DNA of 64,000 bases from Agarophyton chilense (taxonomy: Eukaryota; Rhodophyta; Florideophyceae; Gracilariales; Gracilariaceae), in NCBI GenBank assembly GCA_030374765.1, contig JARGXX010000003.1, positions 1,302,001 to 1,366,000 of the forward strand. Reading direction: 5' to 3'. Each line of letters opens with the position of its first letter. The first letter of the stretch is position 1. Positions 33,071 to 46,148 of the stretch are shown here, one piece after another. The notes under the pieces are model-generated. The model saw only the letters and a program-made list of their open reading frames with translations. It had not been told where the DNA came from and made no database searches. A program made the translations under genes and the position numbers.

Positions 33071-35215
33071 TTGAACGGACTACTGGAACGAAGATTTACC
33101 CGGATTGTAACCTTTGGTTTAATTCCCCAACGGACCAGAAGTATAGAAGCAACAGCCATTAGGGATGCAGGAAACACTCGCAAACGACCAGACCATAGGA
33201 CTCCTATGGCAGAAGAAAGTGCGGCTACAACGCCGGCGCTGTCGCCTGACCCTCAGGTTGATACCAATAGCGACTGCCAGAGCACGAGGAGACAGCCGCA
33301 AGAAGTACTGACCTCCCTTGATAACCCTGAAAGGATTGGCCGAGAACCCATGGTGGCAGCGCGTTTACGAAAACACCTCACCAGGGCTACCTCTAGGTTA
33401 GGGACCCCTCCAGGAGAATCCCACCAGCCCGTAGGAATTAGAGAAAACATGCCGGCAGGGCTTGCCGACCTTCTCTGGCCCCGTCTCCATAAGCTCTGCT
33501 CAGCCAATGTGGATTCCATTATGGACGTGCGACTCGCTACGGCGATCGCTGACCATACGGACTAACTCATCACGCGAATCGTCTCTAAGGTAATGGAGTC
33601 GGAATCATTCATAGAATCCCTCCTACAGGCCGTTCAAGGAGCAGTCACCCGCCAGGGAGGCAATTCGGTCCCTAGGACAACTCCACCACAAATTAACCAT
33701 CCGGTCTCCACAAAGCAACCACCTACCAAACCCTGAGGAGTGGCGAGATAATCCGCCCCTCGCCGGGAATACCATCAGGAAAACCTCATGGTTTCACAAT
33801 CTAGGAGTAGAAAAGAAGCTTCGCGTCTAAATGAGAGACAGATTGCCCATTAGGACAATCCAAGGGATGAACACGCGAGGAACATAATAGAAGCTCCGCG
33901 TCTAGAAGAGAGACCGTTTGCCCCAACCGACGGATTACAGGAGGTACAGCGACCTCAGGGCTCCATCGGATCTGATAGAGATATCGATCCTGTAGGTCCC
34001 TTTTCCGCTGGAAAGAAAAGAAGCAGTCGTAGGAGAAAGAAGAACAGAAGAATCAAAAGAAGAGACCATTCGGACAAGAGTGATTTCGAATCGGCTTCGA
34101 CCGAAACGACCGACTCGGAAGTAGATGAGTTGCCGTTAGAGGCCTTAGACCACTGAAATCAACCAGAAAACTTTTTGTTAAGGTTCTAGACAACCGGAAT
34201 CACCGGCTGGCCGACAGGTCCGCGAAATATTGTATTTCGGTGGCCCACAGAGTCGCCAAATGGGCCAAACGGATGCAACTAACGATTACGGACAAGTTCT
34301 CGGCTTCCAATCCCATTGCCGTCCTTCGGTTTCTTAAATTAATTTGTGTGGCCTGTGATCAGGACGGTGTCCACGAGGGTGCGGCTATGTATCTTTTTCA
34401 ATCCTTTCTCACAGGAAAGGCGCGTGACCGAGTGGTTTCGAAGATATCTGGCATAACTGACCTCTTGGATGCTCAAGACCGTGAACTGCTCAGGTCATAC
34501 CCTTAGGTTATTCATTAACTCTTGGAAACGTACACCATGGATGACGTTATAATGGATGCCCACCAGGAAGTAATATCCTTTAGGCAGAGCTCCAACATGA
34601 CCGAATTGGCTTTCGCAGACAACCTATGGAAGAAGTTTTACCGATGTGGAAACGTATTCTCCGAGGAACGGCTTAAGCGTCACTTCATCACGGGCTTACT
34701 CTCTGCCGTTCGGAAACATGTCCATAACTACCACACGGAAAACCCACAATACTCCTTTCAACGGCTTGTCACCTATGCCGAGGGTTATGGCAAAACCTAC
34801 AAGACTTCTAGGCGTAACGCTGATATAACCAGAGGACACGCAACCACATCGCATAAACCAAAACAAGCCCATTCGGTTAGCCCCACGGAGTCGGACATGG
34901 ATGCATCACTCCATTACGCCGATTCGGAAGCTGTCTTCGCGGTCAATTTCAGCGCTCCTCCGTCCGGGCTCCCATCATACACCTCCTAGGGAACCACAAC
35001 GACCACTGGACCACCCACACCCAAGTGTTCTCCCTTTCCGCCCCGCAAGGACATTTTGTTCGCTCCCCAAGGGCTTGCTTCCTTTGCTTTTCCGTCACCC
35101 AACCTTGTGACTGTACGAGTTATCTGCCTGAGAACGCCCGTAAAAACCTCCTAGCCCTAAGGAAAGAGAATTACCGGGTGCGGAGATCCGAAGGAATGTA
35201 TAACAGGTCACAGCC
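33071..35215 (+). pseudogene. Gypsy-1 gag
   Basis: The first frame (33071-33565) is homologous to the intact gag of Gypsy-3 and stops at TAA where Gypsy-3 has a Tyr codon. Similarity continues with further stops to a basic Arg/Lys-rich stretch near 34010-34080. The retrotransposon Gag core follows (about 34240-34989), with YLFQSFLTGKARDRV and LKRHFITGLLSAVRKH. A degenerate Cys pair near 35070 is where a zinc knuckle would be expected. Gag would form the particle that packages the element RNA; this copy cannot make it whole. Confidence 0.75.
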
Positions 35216-38200
35216 ATGAACCACAGGGACACCTGGAAGCTCACGCTATGTCACTCTTCTGGATACTCCGATCAAAGCCCCACAGATCTGCGCCCTTGTA
35301 GATCCTACGGACGACCGCGTGGAAGAATCCTATCCTCAGGAGGAAACCGAAACCCCATCGGAAAACTCCTAAAGGGACGACTCGAGGCAAATCCTCCCTC
35401 TTTAAGCCCCTACCTCAACCAATTCGACGGTCATGAGCCAAAGGAATCCTCACCTCCCAATACGAACCACCCAAAACGGACCACTCAGGATGAACCACAA
35501 TTTGAACACAGTAACGAACCCGTCAGCATCCTCAGGAAAGAGAACTATAAAGTTCGAGTAACCGTAGGACTTTGTTCCAACAACTCTCGACTGACCACAG
35601 CTGTATTGGACACAGGCGCTGGTTCCAACTTGGTCCATCCTAAGGTACTTCCATTGGGTTGGAAAGATTTCGTTTAGGCAAGGAAGACCCCAAGGATTAT
35701 TGATGCGTCACGTACACCAATGGACATTACAGTGATAGTACCACTTTACATCCAGTTGGTACAGTTCAAAGTCCGCACGTGGTTCCTTGTACGTCCTAAC
35801 TTGGGCGCTGAGGCAATCCTATGGACCTCCTTTATCGATCGATACATTAAGGTCATTTATCCAGGCCTTAGAAAAGTTGCGTTCTACCGCGCACCTTCCA
35901 TCTCCATAACCAGTTCAGCCCCAGTGCCAGAAGCTAACCGCACACGAGCGGTTGTCTCCGAAAACACGAAGTCCAATAGTGTTCGCCTGTCAGAGGCACT
36001 AACGATACCCTCGATGACCCAAATCGCTGTATCGGTCCATTCCCAGTCCTCAGGTCTCGTAAAAATTCAAAACCGCCCTCAAACGGTTCTGAAGCACCTT
36101 ACCTTGATGGGCAATGGATTAATGGACATCCACCCCAACAGGTCCTTTTTGGTCACAATCAGCAACTTCCGAGATAAACCCGTGCGGCTACCTAAAGGTA
36201 CAATGACTGGTATCACTCTACCCGCGCCCGTGGCCAATACGGAGGCCCGAAAGGATAACCTTGCGACGCCAACTCCCGAGGAGAACGTCAACTATTGGGA
36301 GGGGACGGTCGCTATCGGAGCATAATTCGAACCCTATAGGCCCCAGGTACTTGATCTCCTCAGGCAGTACCAGGCCATTTGTTCAGGGAGATTGGGCACA
36401 ATGAGAGCAACTACACACCGCACTGACCTTCAGGATGATGCTAGACCACAGTTCCAGCACTCATGCCGTACAGACCTGAAGGGTAGGGAAATTGTCGCCA
36501 ACCTGATGGACAAGATGCGTAAATCTCAAGTCATAGAGCCGCCGCCTCCAAACCGATCCAAATGGGCAAGTCTTCTTGTCCTCGTGGCGAAGAAAGATGG
36601 CTCCGTCAGGTTCTGTGTCGACTACAGGAAGCTGAACGCAGTAACCAAGAGGTACTCATACCCGATACCCCGCATGTACGACTGTCTGGATTCTTTAGGC
36701 GAAGCTGTCGTATTTACCACAATGGACGCTAACTCAGGATACTGGCAAATCCCTTTGACCGAAGATGCAAGAGCGCTGATAACCTTTACCACCCATGAAG
36801 ATCTGTTCAGATTTACTCCCATGCTCTTTGGTTTCAAGAATGCAGCAGACACTTTCCAACGGGTAATGGACATCATACTGTCCAGAGTCAAATAGAAATT
36901 CGCCCTGGTCTATTTCGATGACGTTATAATTTTCTCACGGACCGTAAAAGGACACTTTCGCTACGTGAAGAAGGTGCTAACGATCCTACAAGACGCTGGA
37001 GTAACACTGAAACTTCGCAAATGCGCTTTCTTCCAGGCCTCAGTGGACTATCTCGGTCACGTCGTCCTCCCAGGAAAGCTAAAGGTGGCCACACAGACCA
37101 CAAATGCGATTCGCCAGGCTCAGCCTCATAGGAACCACACGGAACTACGATCATTCGTGGGCTTGTGCAACGTTTACCGACGGTTTTTCCAAGGGTTTTC
37201 CAAGATCTCGGTCCCTCTAAACGCGATTCTGAAGAAGGGAACACCTTCGGAGATCGAAGCCCTTACCGACGACCAGTACGAGGAATTTCAGACCCTGAAG
37301 CGCCAATTGCTGAACCTATCCATATTGGCTTTACAAAAGCCCAACAGGCCTTTCGTCCTGGAAACAGATGCCGCTGATACCCTAGTAGGTTGTGCGCTGC
37401 TGCGGGAACAGGAGTCACCGAAGGACTATCGACATATTGGCTACTGGAGCAGAACGCTCACCAACGCGGAGCGAAACTAAAGTACGACCGAAAAGGAATG
37501 TCTAGCCATCGTATGGTTTGTATTGACACTCTGTACGTACCTCTAGGGAACCAGGTTTAGCATTAAAACAGAGCATGAGTCACTCCGCTGGTTACTTAAT
37601 ATGAGCGATGCATCGAGTCGCCTCACTAGGTGGCGCCTCAGGCTCTCTGAATATGAGTACGGGATACCATATAGGCTAGGCATCAAGCACCAGACAACAG
37701 ATGCCCTGTCGTGAATCATTACCGATGGAACTGACGACACTCAATTGGACGACCTAATTCCTACCCCCTTCACAGTCGATGGACCTCAAAACTATACGGA
37801 AACAGATGACCTTATGGGTAAGGTACAATCGGAGGATCCTGAGGTAAAGGAGAACGAAGTATATTTATTGAACTGAGAGACAGTACCGCCCAATTCGGCA
37901 CCACCTAAGGTTAATGCGATAGCCCCAGAAAAAAAAGAACTCGTTCCTACAACTATTGAGGAACTACTACAGGCGCAGTTCGAAGATGAGTACTGCAAGG
38001 AAACAGCCCAATTGGTAGGAACCCCAGGATGCCTGTTTGACTATGACCGATTTGGACTACTATGTCGCCACTCACCGCTGGATGGAGCACTCCAATGGGT
38101 AATACCAACTTCGCTAAGGGCGCAATTCCAATACCTCGCCCATTTCCCCCACTTAGCTGGTCATCCTGGAGGCCGACGAATGTACCAGACCCTGAGGAAG

Positions 38201-39715
38201 TTCTTCTACTGGCCACTAATGGCGCAGGACTTATGGCAAACCGCACGAAACTGTGCATCGTGCGGGCAGATCCGAGGGTCTTGCGCCAACCATCAGGCTA
38301 AATTGAGGCTCTTCCACGCCGCCGGTCCGATTGAATTTGTCGCAATGGATATACTTGGGGCTTTGCTTCAGTCGTCCCATGGGAAACGGTTTGTTTTGCT
38401 TATAACCGATAGGTTTACCAAACTTACCCGAGCCTTAACCCTAGGAAAGACAATTGCAACGGATGTCGCCACGGACTTCTTGCCCCAGTGGGTATATCCA
38501 TATGGCATGCCACTATACCTCCTTCCGCATAACGGCAGCCAGTTTGTATCCAAATTCTTCTCACACATTTTTGCTACCTTAGGAATCAAACATTAGACCA
38601 CCACGGCGTACCACCCGCAGTCAAATGGCCAAGCCGAATGCTTCAAATACACCCTTCTGGACCGATTGGCACAGTACTTATTGGAGCACCAATTGGACTG
38701 GGACGACTACGTTGAGACACTGGTTTATGACTACAACACGCAGGGGCAAGATTCCACAGAGACAACACCGTTCGACTTAGCGCTGACGAGAGCGCCGCCG
38801 CAGATAGCTGTTGACCTTCAGGAGCCTATCATACCCCAGGACATATCCAAATGACTGACCCCTACCCAGGCGAAGTGCTACTCGCGCCGACGTATAGAGC
38901 GCATTTTCCAATTGACCAAAGCTGTACTAACCAAAGTCAAACGGCGCTACAAGGTCAATTTTGACAAAGCCGTTTGGAACACACCGACCTTTGAGAAAGG
39001 CGAACTTCTTTACCTGGACCGGCCATCGAAGGACACTAGTGAACTCGAGGACAATACGCGGAAGCTCTTACCTCGCTCTATGGAACCATACAAAGTCCTG
39101 AAGGCCAATGAACACACCATCACGTTGCTAATTGACGGCTTAGATGACACGGTGTCTATTGACCGCGTGACACGTGCTCCCAGTTCCTCCGGACTACCAA
39201 AGTCCCAGCCCCCCAACCAAACTGAAGCACCACGACCTCAGGTCGACGTGCAAGTCTCCAGACCCCCTAAGGCAGTTCCCGCGGACTCGAATAGCCCCAT
39301 GGACCCGATGGTCAATACCAATGACGATGACCCATCTTTTTCCACCGACTCCGATGGAATCGCCCCTCTGGACCACACTCTCCTTCCGGAGATTGAACAC
39401 CAACCGGAATATGTGATTGAGCGCATCATCTCCGCCGGTCGGGAAGAAGATGGAACTATGCGCTATCGCGTCCATTGTTTCGGCTACACACCTGAGAAAG
39501 ACACTTGGCAAGAGCCGCAAACTATTCCGGCTAATTTTATCGCCCGCTTTTGGCGCAGAACCAGCCACACGGAGCGCAGCCTTCAGGAGGGGGTAACCAT
39601 TGGTTCGAATAATCCCAAAACGCCTGCCAAACTGCCTCCCGACACGACGGTTCGCCGGAGCACGACGGTTAGTCGTAGCGCCTGCATCAGGGAACAAGGT
39701 CAGTCCTTCGGCTAG
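35216..39715 (+). pseudogene. Gypsy-1 protease-RT-RNase H-integrase-chromodomain
   Basis: Protease shows TTAVLDTGAGSNLV at about 35592-35633. RT motifs include FCVDYRKLNA (about 36610), FTTMDANSGYWQ and YFDD (about 36910). RNase H has the ETDAADT segment (about 37360). Integrase has the zinc-type CASC pair (about 38250) and a core with AMDILG, then HNGSQF, where the second acidic residue is changed, and GQAECF. A GPY/F-like segment precedes a chromodomain at about 39405-39560 (YVIERI ... DTWQEP). At least six stops break the frame. The chromodomain places the element among chromovirus-like Gypsy elements, whose integrases can be guided to modified chromatin. Confidence 0.88.
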
Positions 39716-40527
39716 AAACCTGAGGAAGACCCGAGAAGCTCTCAAGATTGGATGCCGTCCCGAAGCACGCACGTTTGAGATACAAGAACGACCTTGGGAA
39801 AGCACAAGCATTAATTTATTTGGCAATTAACAGAGGTAGAACAGCCCCCACCATGACCTTATGGTTCGCGGAAGCGCTCGGAACACCAACAGGAATCACG
39901 GGGGCGGCGCAGGAGTAACTCAGTCGTCCTCATTGGAACCTGCAGGAGCGAAACCCGGACGTTCGTAAGCCACTTGGTATCCCGAGGAGCTCCTTACTTG
40001 GTTCTTCGAAGCCATAGTGCCGCTTCCCACAGGCTGGTCGGCCGGGAAATGAATAAGACAACCGACGGAGGCGACAGAGTTCGGAGGGAGGACGGTATAT
40101 CCGACGGGCTTATAAGGCGAGTCTGGCCTCGCAGGCGACCAATAGAAAAGTATCACGATGGGAAGGCGAGGTGACGGAATCGACCCGGACGGTCTGACAA
40201 GCGTGACCCACGGTAGACGAAGCGCGGAGGGTGGCCAAAGAAAGAACGGAGAATGAAGAAGAAAGCAATGGACCGTCTCGGCAACGCGACGCCAGCAATA
40301 CGCCGGGGACGTCCCTATGGCCAGCGCTCACGGCGCGTGGGAGTTTTAGTCCTTAGGCAAATTAATTGCACTTCGGCGCGAATGACCAGCTCACGCTTCC
40401 CCACATCCCCGCAGGTAGTGACGACGCGGCGTCCCTGCGGGCCCAATGGTACTGGGTGCAACGTAGTGCTCGCGTCCTCTGGGTGAATCCTGAGGCCATC
40501 TGGACTTCGCCGTGAGGGCCGAATCCT
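39716..40527 (+). other. Gypsy-1 3' non-coding stretch
   Basis: Between the pol stop and the polypurine tract. Open frames here are short and have no family resemblance. Confidence 0.6.
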
Positions 40528-40540
40528 AAGGAGGGAGATA
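40528..40540 (+). promoter_or_regulatory. Gypsy-1 polypurine tract
   Basis: A purine-rich aaggagggagata directly before the 3' LTR. Confidence 0.75.
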
Positions 40541-40986
40541 TGTAAAGGAGCGATGATAACGGTTGAGCTCTGTAAGCAGCCGGGCCCTGAGGTATCTTAC
40601 AGACAACAAGTGGACGGGTCAACCTCAGGTGGACTCATGTAGATTATTAATTTATTTTAATTAGTGTAATAGATTAGCATTACAGTGCCAGGGAGATCCC
40701 AGCGCCTCGCCAGTACTCTTTACTTGGCTTGAGTGACGCTTCTCCCTTAGAGTAATGTAGGCACCGTTAGGATACTAAATAACCCCTTTTGGTATATTAG
40801 TTCCATCCTTTGGTCTTCAAGCCATCGTCTCCGTAGCTCCAACCTGTAGGATTACGCAGTAAACTCCAGCCCATTGCACCAAGTACTCTGGGAGCGCCGC
40901 TGTAAAGGATTCGAACCTTAGGACCCGCTCTACCACGCTACCACCGGTCGAGACCCGTAGGCTGACCCACCCGTCATTGCATTACA
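40541..40986 (+). repeat. Gypsy-1 3' LTR (family A)
   Basis: Runs from TGTAAAGGAGCG to GCATTACA. It has a 5-base ttaat insertion relative to the 5' LTR. Confidence 0.93.
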
Positions 40987-43931
40987 GCAACCGGTACATC
41001 CTCGGGAAGCTGCATAGCAGTTAAATTCCATTTCTGGCCAGTAGAAATCCCTCCGAAGAACCAAATGTAACTTCCTTCCACCTGGGTGGGCACCTGTTTT
41101 CAAGTAGTGAGATATTTGTAAAACCCGTTGTTGCAGGGAGTGAGGTACCACCACCTGTTGGTTAGATTCCACCACCCTAGTTAGGTATCCTTGGTCGTTG
41201 ACCTGAAAGGGTAATTGGTGTGCTCCGTTTAACCGGTATCGGGTCCGGGTACAGAACAGTTTTAACTGTTGTTCCCTTATCATCTCCTCAGGAGTTATCG
41301 GGATAAAGGAACCCGAGAGGGGCTCCGACGGTTTGTTAGCCAGTAGATCGTCACAGAAGTCATCCGAAAATGACTCGGTTTCCCTCTGTGTAGGGTTCAC
41401 CATAAAGCATGGTATTTCCAGATCATCTACTGGTTCCGCTTCGGCGTTTGTTCCCAGCCGGGAGAGAGCATTGGACTTGCAGTTCAAGATGCCTTTTTTG
41501 TATTAGAAGTCAAAGTCGAATTCCGCGAGGCGGGGAAGCCAGCGCAAGAGGCGACCTGAAGGCTCCGTAATCTTCATCAGCCATCGAAACGCGGAATGAT
41601 CCGTAGGCACTATGAAGTGATTACCCATCAGATAGGGGCGTAGTGTTGCGAACGACTAGGCCACGGCGAGACATTCCTTCCCAGATACTTAGTAATTGCG
41701 CTCAGGCACATTCAATGTACGCGACCAGTAGCCTATCGGTTTTCTGTCTCTACTTGGCGTGGTTCAGAACAACGCACACCCAATCTGCTGGGAACTCGCA
41801 TCTGTATCGATAGATAACGTAAGTCCCAGAGTGGGTAACGCCAGAATTGGCGGAGACGTTACAGCGTCTACCAGCAATTGAAATGCTGTAGCCTGTGCCT
41901 CATCAATAGGTTCCATCTTCACTTGGTGCCCTTTACGCAGTAACTCTTTAAGAGGAGCAGATATATCCGCCTACTTCGGTACAAAGCGGCGGTAAACATT
42001 ACACAATCCTAAGAAGGATCTTAATTCTGTCTGTGTCGTCGGAAGACGCGCCTCCTTGAGGGATCTGACTCGAACGGTGTCCACCGATAACCTTCCGGGG
42101 CGAATGATATGTCCTAACTATTTCACTGAATCAGTGAAGACCTTACACTTCTTAAGCATTAAAGTGATACCTGCAATACGCAGTACTGTCATTAATTCTG
42201 ACACATGCCTCATGTGGTAGTCGAGGTTATTCGAGAAAACGATTATATCATCGAGATAAACGAGACAAGTCATCCATTTGAAGCGAGCAAGTAAGATATC
42301 AACGGCACGTTGGACCTTCACTGGCGCGTTAGTCAAGCCAAATGGCATCCAATTGAATCGGTAGAGTCCCTGATGACAAACAAACGCGGTCTTATCGCGG
42401 TCTTCCTTTTTCAAGGGAACTTGCCAATATCCCCAACTCGCATCCAGGGTAGTAAATATGTTTGCCCCCCCAAGGGAGTCTATGCATTCATCCATCCTTG
42501 GAATAGGGTATACGTCCTTGACGGTAGCGGCATTTAAACGACGGTTGTCGACACAGAATCACCATGTTACATCTGATTTCGGAGGTAACATTACTGGTGA
42601 AGCCCAAGGAGATTGGGGAGGTTCGATTACGCCTTCATCTAGCATCTTCTCAATCTGAGTTTTTTCTTCCTCCCGAGTAGTCGGGCCAGCCCTGTATGGG
42701 TGCTGTGCTATCGGCCGTGTACCGGGTATCAGATCAATTCTGTGATCTGTAATCGCAAACTTGCCAAGAGCGCCATCCCACATTTGTGTATATTCGCGCA
42801 GCATCTTGCGTAAACTCTCACGATGAGTAACGGGAACATGATCCAGGTCTAGATTCTTCATCTCTTCAAGAGGATTCCTTGTTTCACCGCTCGGTGTTGT
42901 ACCATTAACTTCTTTCTCGACTTCTGAGGTTTTCGGACACTCGACGTCTGGTATCGTCGCAACGATGTTCTTCTCCCCCTACTTAGGATGAGGGATACCG
43001 AGAATAACGGAAGCGCTTATCGGCGTCGGTACCACTGTTGTGGGGTGAAGTAGAACTTTCACAATGATTTGGTGTTTCACTAATCACTGTATGGAATTCC
43101 CAAAATTGGCAACCAACACCTTGAATCGGTGATGGGGATCAATCTGGGATATCCCATTCGCCAGAGCTACTTGGCGTGTATCATACAATGAGTTTAACGG
43201 CTGAACTACCTGTAATCCATGTTGTGGTGATACGACGCTAACCCAGACTTGAAATTCCGGTGGAATGGAAATTGAAATCGCTATTCGGACACAAGTTGAT
43301 GATCAGCCCGGCTCACGGGATAACTGCGCAGCAGGTAAAGGCACTTGTTTTTTAAACGCAGACCTCATCGGCTTCCGAACTATCGGTATCGTTGGTCCAT
43401 TCGCCATCTCTACAATCCTCGTTCGAAGATTTATCGATTCGACGAAACGGTCGCAGAAGTCACACACAAGTATTACTGGGGCCGCGAGTGTTTCGCAAAC
43501 GACAAATTGTTGTCGGAAGATATAATTTCTCAACCTCATGACGAGGTCAATGATTCCTTCAGTACTCAACGGATTGTTGTTAGCGTCCGCGATATCCAGA
43601 AATGGACCTTGACGTATTAACGACCCCATCGACGCGGGTAAAAGTGACTTAACCAAAACGTTCGGGCCCACTCCTATATCGAGGACAAAAAATGTCGAAC
43701 CATAGATTGAGTGGAAAGGCCAAGGTCTGCATATACCTTGTAATTGCGTGTAGACATGACGAATACCCGATCCGGGATACGTAAATTACGAGACCGTATC
43801 CACGGGCGACGCAAAGTACTGAGTTGTTCAGAATCTACGTCAGTGGTTATTGAGGATCTTGAAATAATCTTAACAACTGTGGAGCGAGGCTTTGACGCCT
43901 CGAGAGTCCCAGACCTCATGTCTGGGAGCAT
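40987..43931 (-). pseudogene. Gypsy-2 protease, RT, RNase H, integrase zinc region
   Basis: Read downward from 43931. The protease region has VLDIGVGPNV at about 43660, where DTGA is usual, so the active site is altered. RT has FCVDNRRLNA (about 42550), FTTLDASWGYWQ, FGLTNAPVKVQ and YLDDIIVFS (about 42250). RNase H-like sequence lies around 41450-41850. The integrase zinc region has HYLKTGAHPGGRKLH (about 41080) and a CTGC pair at the insertion point. Several stops and shifts are present. Protein similarity continues at 32594 on the far side of Gypsy-1. Confidence 0.85.
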
Positions 43932-44010
43932 TCCTCTCGCAATGGAGACCCCTTTGATTAGATTTTCTGAGCAGGTTCCGCAGTGGCGGTCTTACTCCCT
44001 TTAGGAGGTG

Positions 44011-45972
44011 CTAAATTAGCAGCAACACCTCCCACATTCGGGTGAACGTTAACAGAAGGGTCAGTGATTCTTCCACCATAGACGGTGTAATTTCCACAGA
44101 TACTGGGGCAAACACAGACTTCGCTTGAAGATATGAAACATCCGGCACTCGGGATATCTCCTCAGGAGTTACCAGTTCGTAATTACCGATTACTCGGGCA
44201 AACTCTTGCAGTGTGAGCATGCAGTCAGGTGAAGTGTGTCCCGATTTGTAGCACAGGTGGCATATCAGCAATCTGCCTCAGCTGTGCGACGAGCGGTAAT
44301 CAAAGCGACGCTGTGGAAGCGGATCCCTCCAACCATGGCGATTATTGTGGGTCATTCCAGTTGCATGGGGAACGTGCGGTGCGGAAACGCGAGTAGCCGT
44401 GGCATAGAGAGCAGGGTCTCCTTTTGGCTCAATCGATGTAGTGGGGTAGTCGGATATCAGGGGAGAGGATCAAACATTGCTTCCAGCAAGGTGCACGTTA
44501 TCATAATCCGTATCGACACGGTGCTCTCTCATGGAGAGCGAAGGTGATCCAGTTTCTAAAAGGAGAGCTCAAGCGGTTCGATATTTCGCCTTGGGGCGTA
44601 TTCTCGCACGCTGTACGTCACCTTGGGCCTGAGCGTATTGTACTTACTCAAGATAATTCATCTTGCGTTTTTCTTCCCAGCGACGGGCAATGAGGGCTTT
44701 CAGTGTAAAATCCAAACCATCTATAAACATGGTACACCGCTCCTGTGCGGGATAAACAATACCACAGCGGTGGAACGATTTGTTAAATCTCGTCTAATAG
44801 ACTATCTACGTTTCATCGGGCTTCTGGTTAGTATCACGCAGGGCAAGTATCGCATTCTGAATTGCGTTTCCTGTCGCATAGGTGCCAAAAAAATTTACGG
44901 CTTAGGGCCAACAAGTCACACCTCGTTCAGAGACTATCAAAAAACGTCGTACAGAAGAAAACTGATCTTCAGCCATCCCCTTTAGAAAAGAGGGTAACGC
45001 AATATATGCCTTCGCTTCAATTAGATCCAAGATATCGGATTCCGCAATGAAGCGTGCAAGAAAATCTAACACCAAAATTTGGTCTTCTCCAGAAAAGTAG
45101 TTCGCTCTGAGTGTGAGATTCATCTGTTTGATGGCATCCTTTACCGTACCAGTGTCACGTGGCGTTCCATATGACGAAGAATCATCTATGAGATAGTATC
45201 GATATGATGAAAGCTTCCTGTAAAGAGGATTAGTAGGTTTCAAATCTTTCGGTCCACGGCGCTTCTTACCTTTCTCGCGAGAGCGAATTGCTCCTTTGGA
45301 GAGATGAGTAGACTTCGATCTTCTCACAGTGGAACGATGAAGACCGTCGTTGCTGTCTGACGAGTCAGACGAACTGTCCGCTCGGCGATGACTGGAATCT
45401 GAACCAGACGAATCCGATGATTGGATATCAACTTTCTTAGATTTCCGGGACACTCGATTCCTCGACTTACGAGGTGAATGATTCGAAACAATTTCGACTT
45501 CCTGATTGTCTTATTTCTTTTTTTGATCCATTCGTATGGTTTTTTCAACTGTTTCTAATCGACCACTCAATTGGGGGATTCGTTCAGAAATGTTGTGTAC
45601 ATACTTGCGCAGTCTGCCGAGGCTCTCTAAAATAGAGGTGGCATCCCTCCGCAAAATGCTGGTATTGTTCGATGCGCTGTTTAAAAGGACCTCCTTGAAC
45701 TGTCTTTGAAGGTCCCCTATTAACTCCAGAGTTGAGCTCTGCGCGATTTGCATCACGCGAACTTGCGCTTCCAGTATCTGGATCTCCCCGATGGGGGTAC
45801 CCGCTTGAACTGGTGGTACAGTAGAAGGAGTCTCCACCACCGGAGTAGTGATCGGGAGTCTAACATCCTGGACATCCTGTCCAACAGTAGTCACCACAGG
45901 AGGTGCCGCCATTGCGGGATCGTTTCCTGAGCGAGCGGAGCCACATGAGCGAACCATTAGAGTTCCCGGCAC
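44011..45972 (-). pseudogene. Gypsy-2 gag
   Basis: Starts at ATG 45972, about 160 bases after the primer-binding site. The first 153 codons (to 45511) hold an N-terminal region with coiled-coil character. The next open part (45453-44902) has a Ser/Asp-rich stretch, a basic run and a Gag-core-like segment (LRANYFSGEDQILVLDFLARF). A later frame (44271-44011) has a canonical CCHC zinc knuckle, CHLCYKSGHTSPDC. Frame breaks separate the parts. Confidence 0.75.
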
Positions 45973-46130
45973 GGGGTTTTTCCCACTAGATCACGGGATT
46001 CTCTGTAAAGACAATAGAGCCAAGTTAATCCAACCCAAAGGATGGGAAACGAAAACAAAAAACCCCAAAGAGAGATCGTACAAAGACGAGCACACAAACA
46101 AAACCCAATGTCAAAATGGGTTAACCTGTT

Positions 46131-46146
46131 CTAAGTCGGGAGACCA
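46131..46146 (-). promoter_or_regulatory. Gypsy-2 primer-binding site
   Basis: The minus strand reads TGGTCTCCCGACTTAG two bases after the 5' LTR. It starts with TGG as expected for pairing with a tRNA CCA end. The first 14 bases equal those of Gypsy-1. The tRNA could not be named. Confidence 0.75.
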
Positions 46147-46148
46147 CT

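Larger units (their letters stand above)
32595..40986 (+). mobile_element. Gypsy-1 LTR retrotransposon (with chromodomain)
   Basis: It is bounded by GCAAC on both sides (32590-32594 and 40987-40991), an exact 5-bp target duplication. LTRs are 441 and 446 bp and about 98% identical (roughly eight substitutions and one 5-base indel). Order is 5' LTR, primer-binding site, gag, protease, RT, RNase H, integrase, chromodomain, polypurine tract, 3' LTR. It lies inside the integrase gene of Gypsy-2, on the opposite strand. The coding part has many stops despite the young LTRs. Confidence 0.95.

Noticed and set aside
39194..39826. A 210-codon minus-strand frame over the Gypsy-1 chromodomain
   Set aside because: It is the mirror of the plus-strand integrase and chromodomain coding region.
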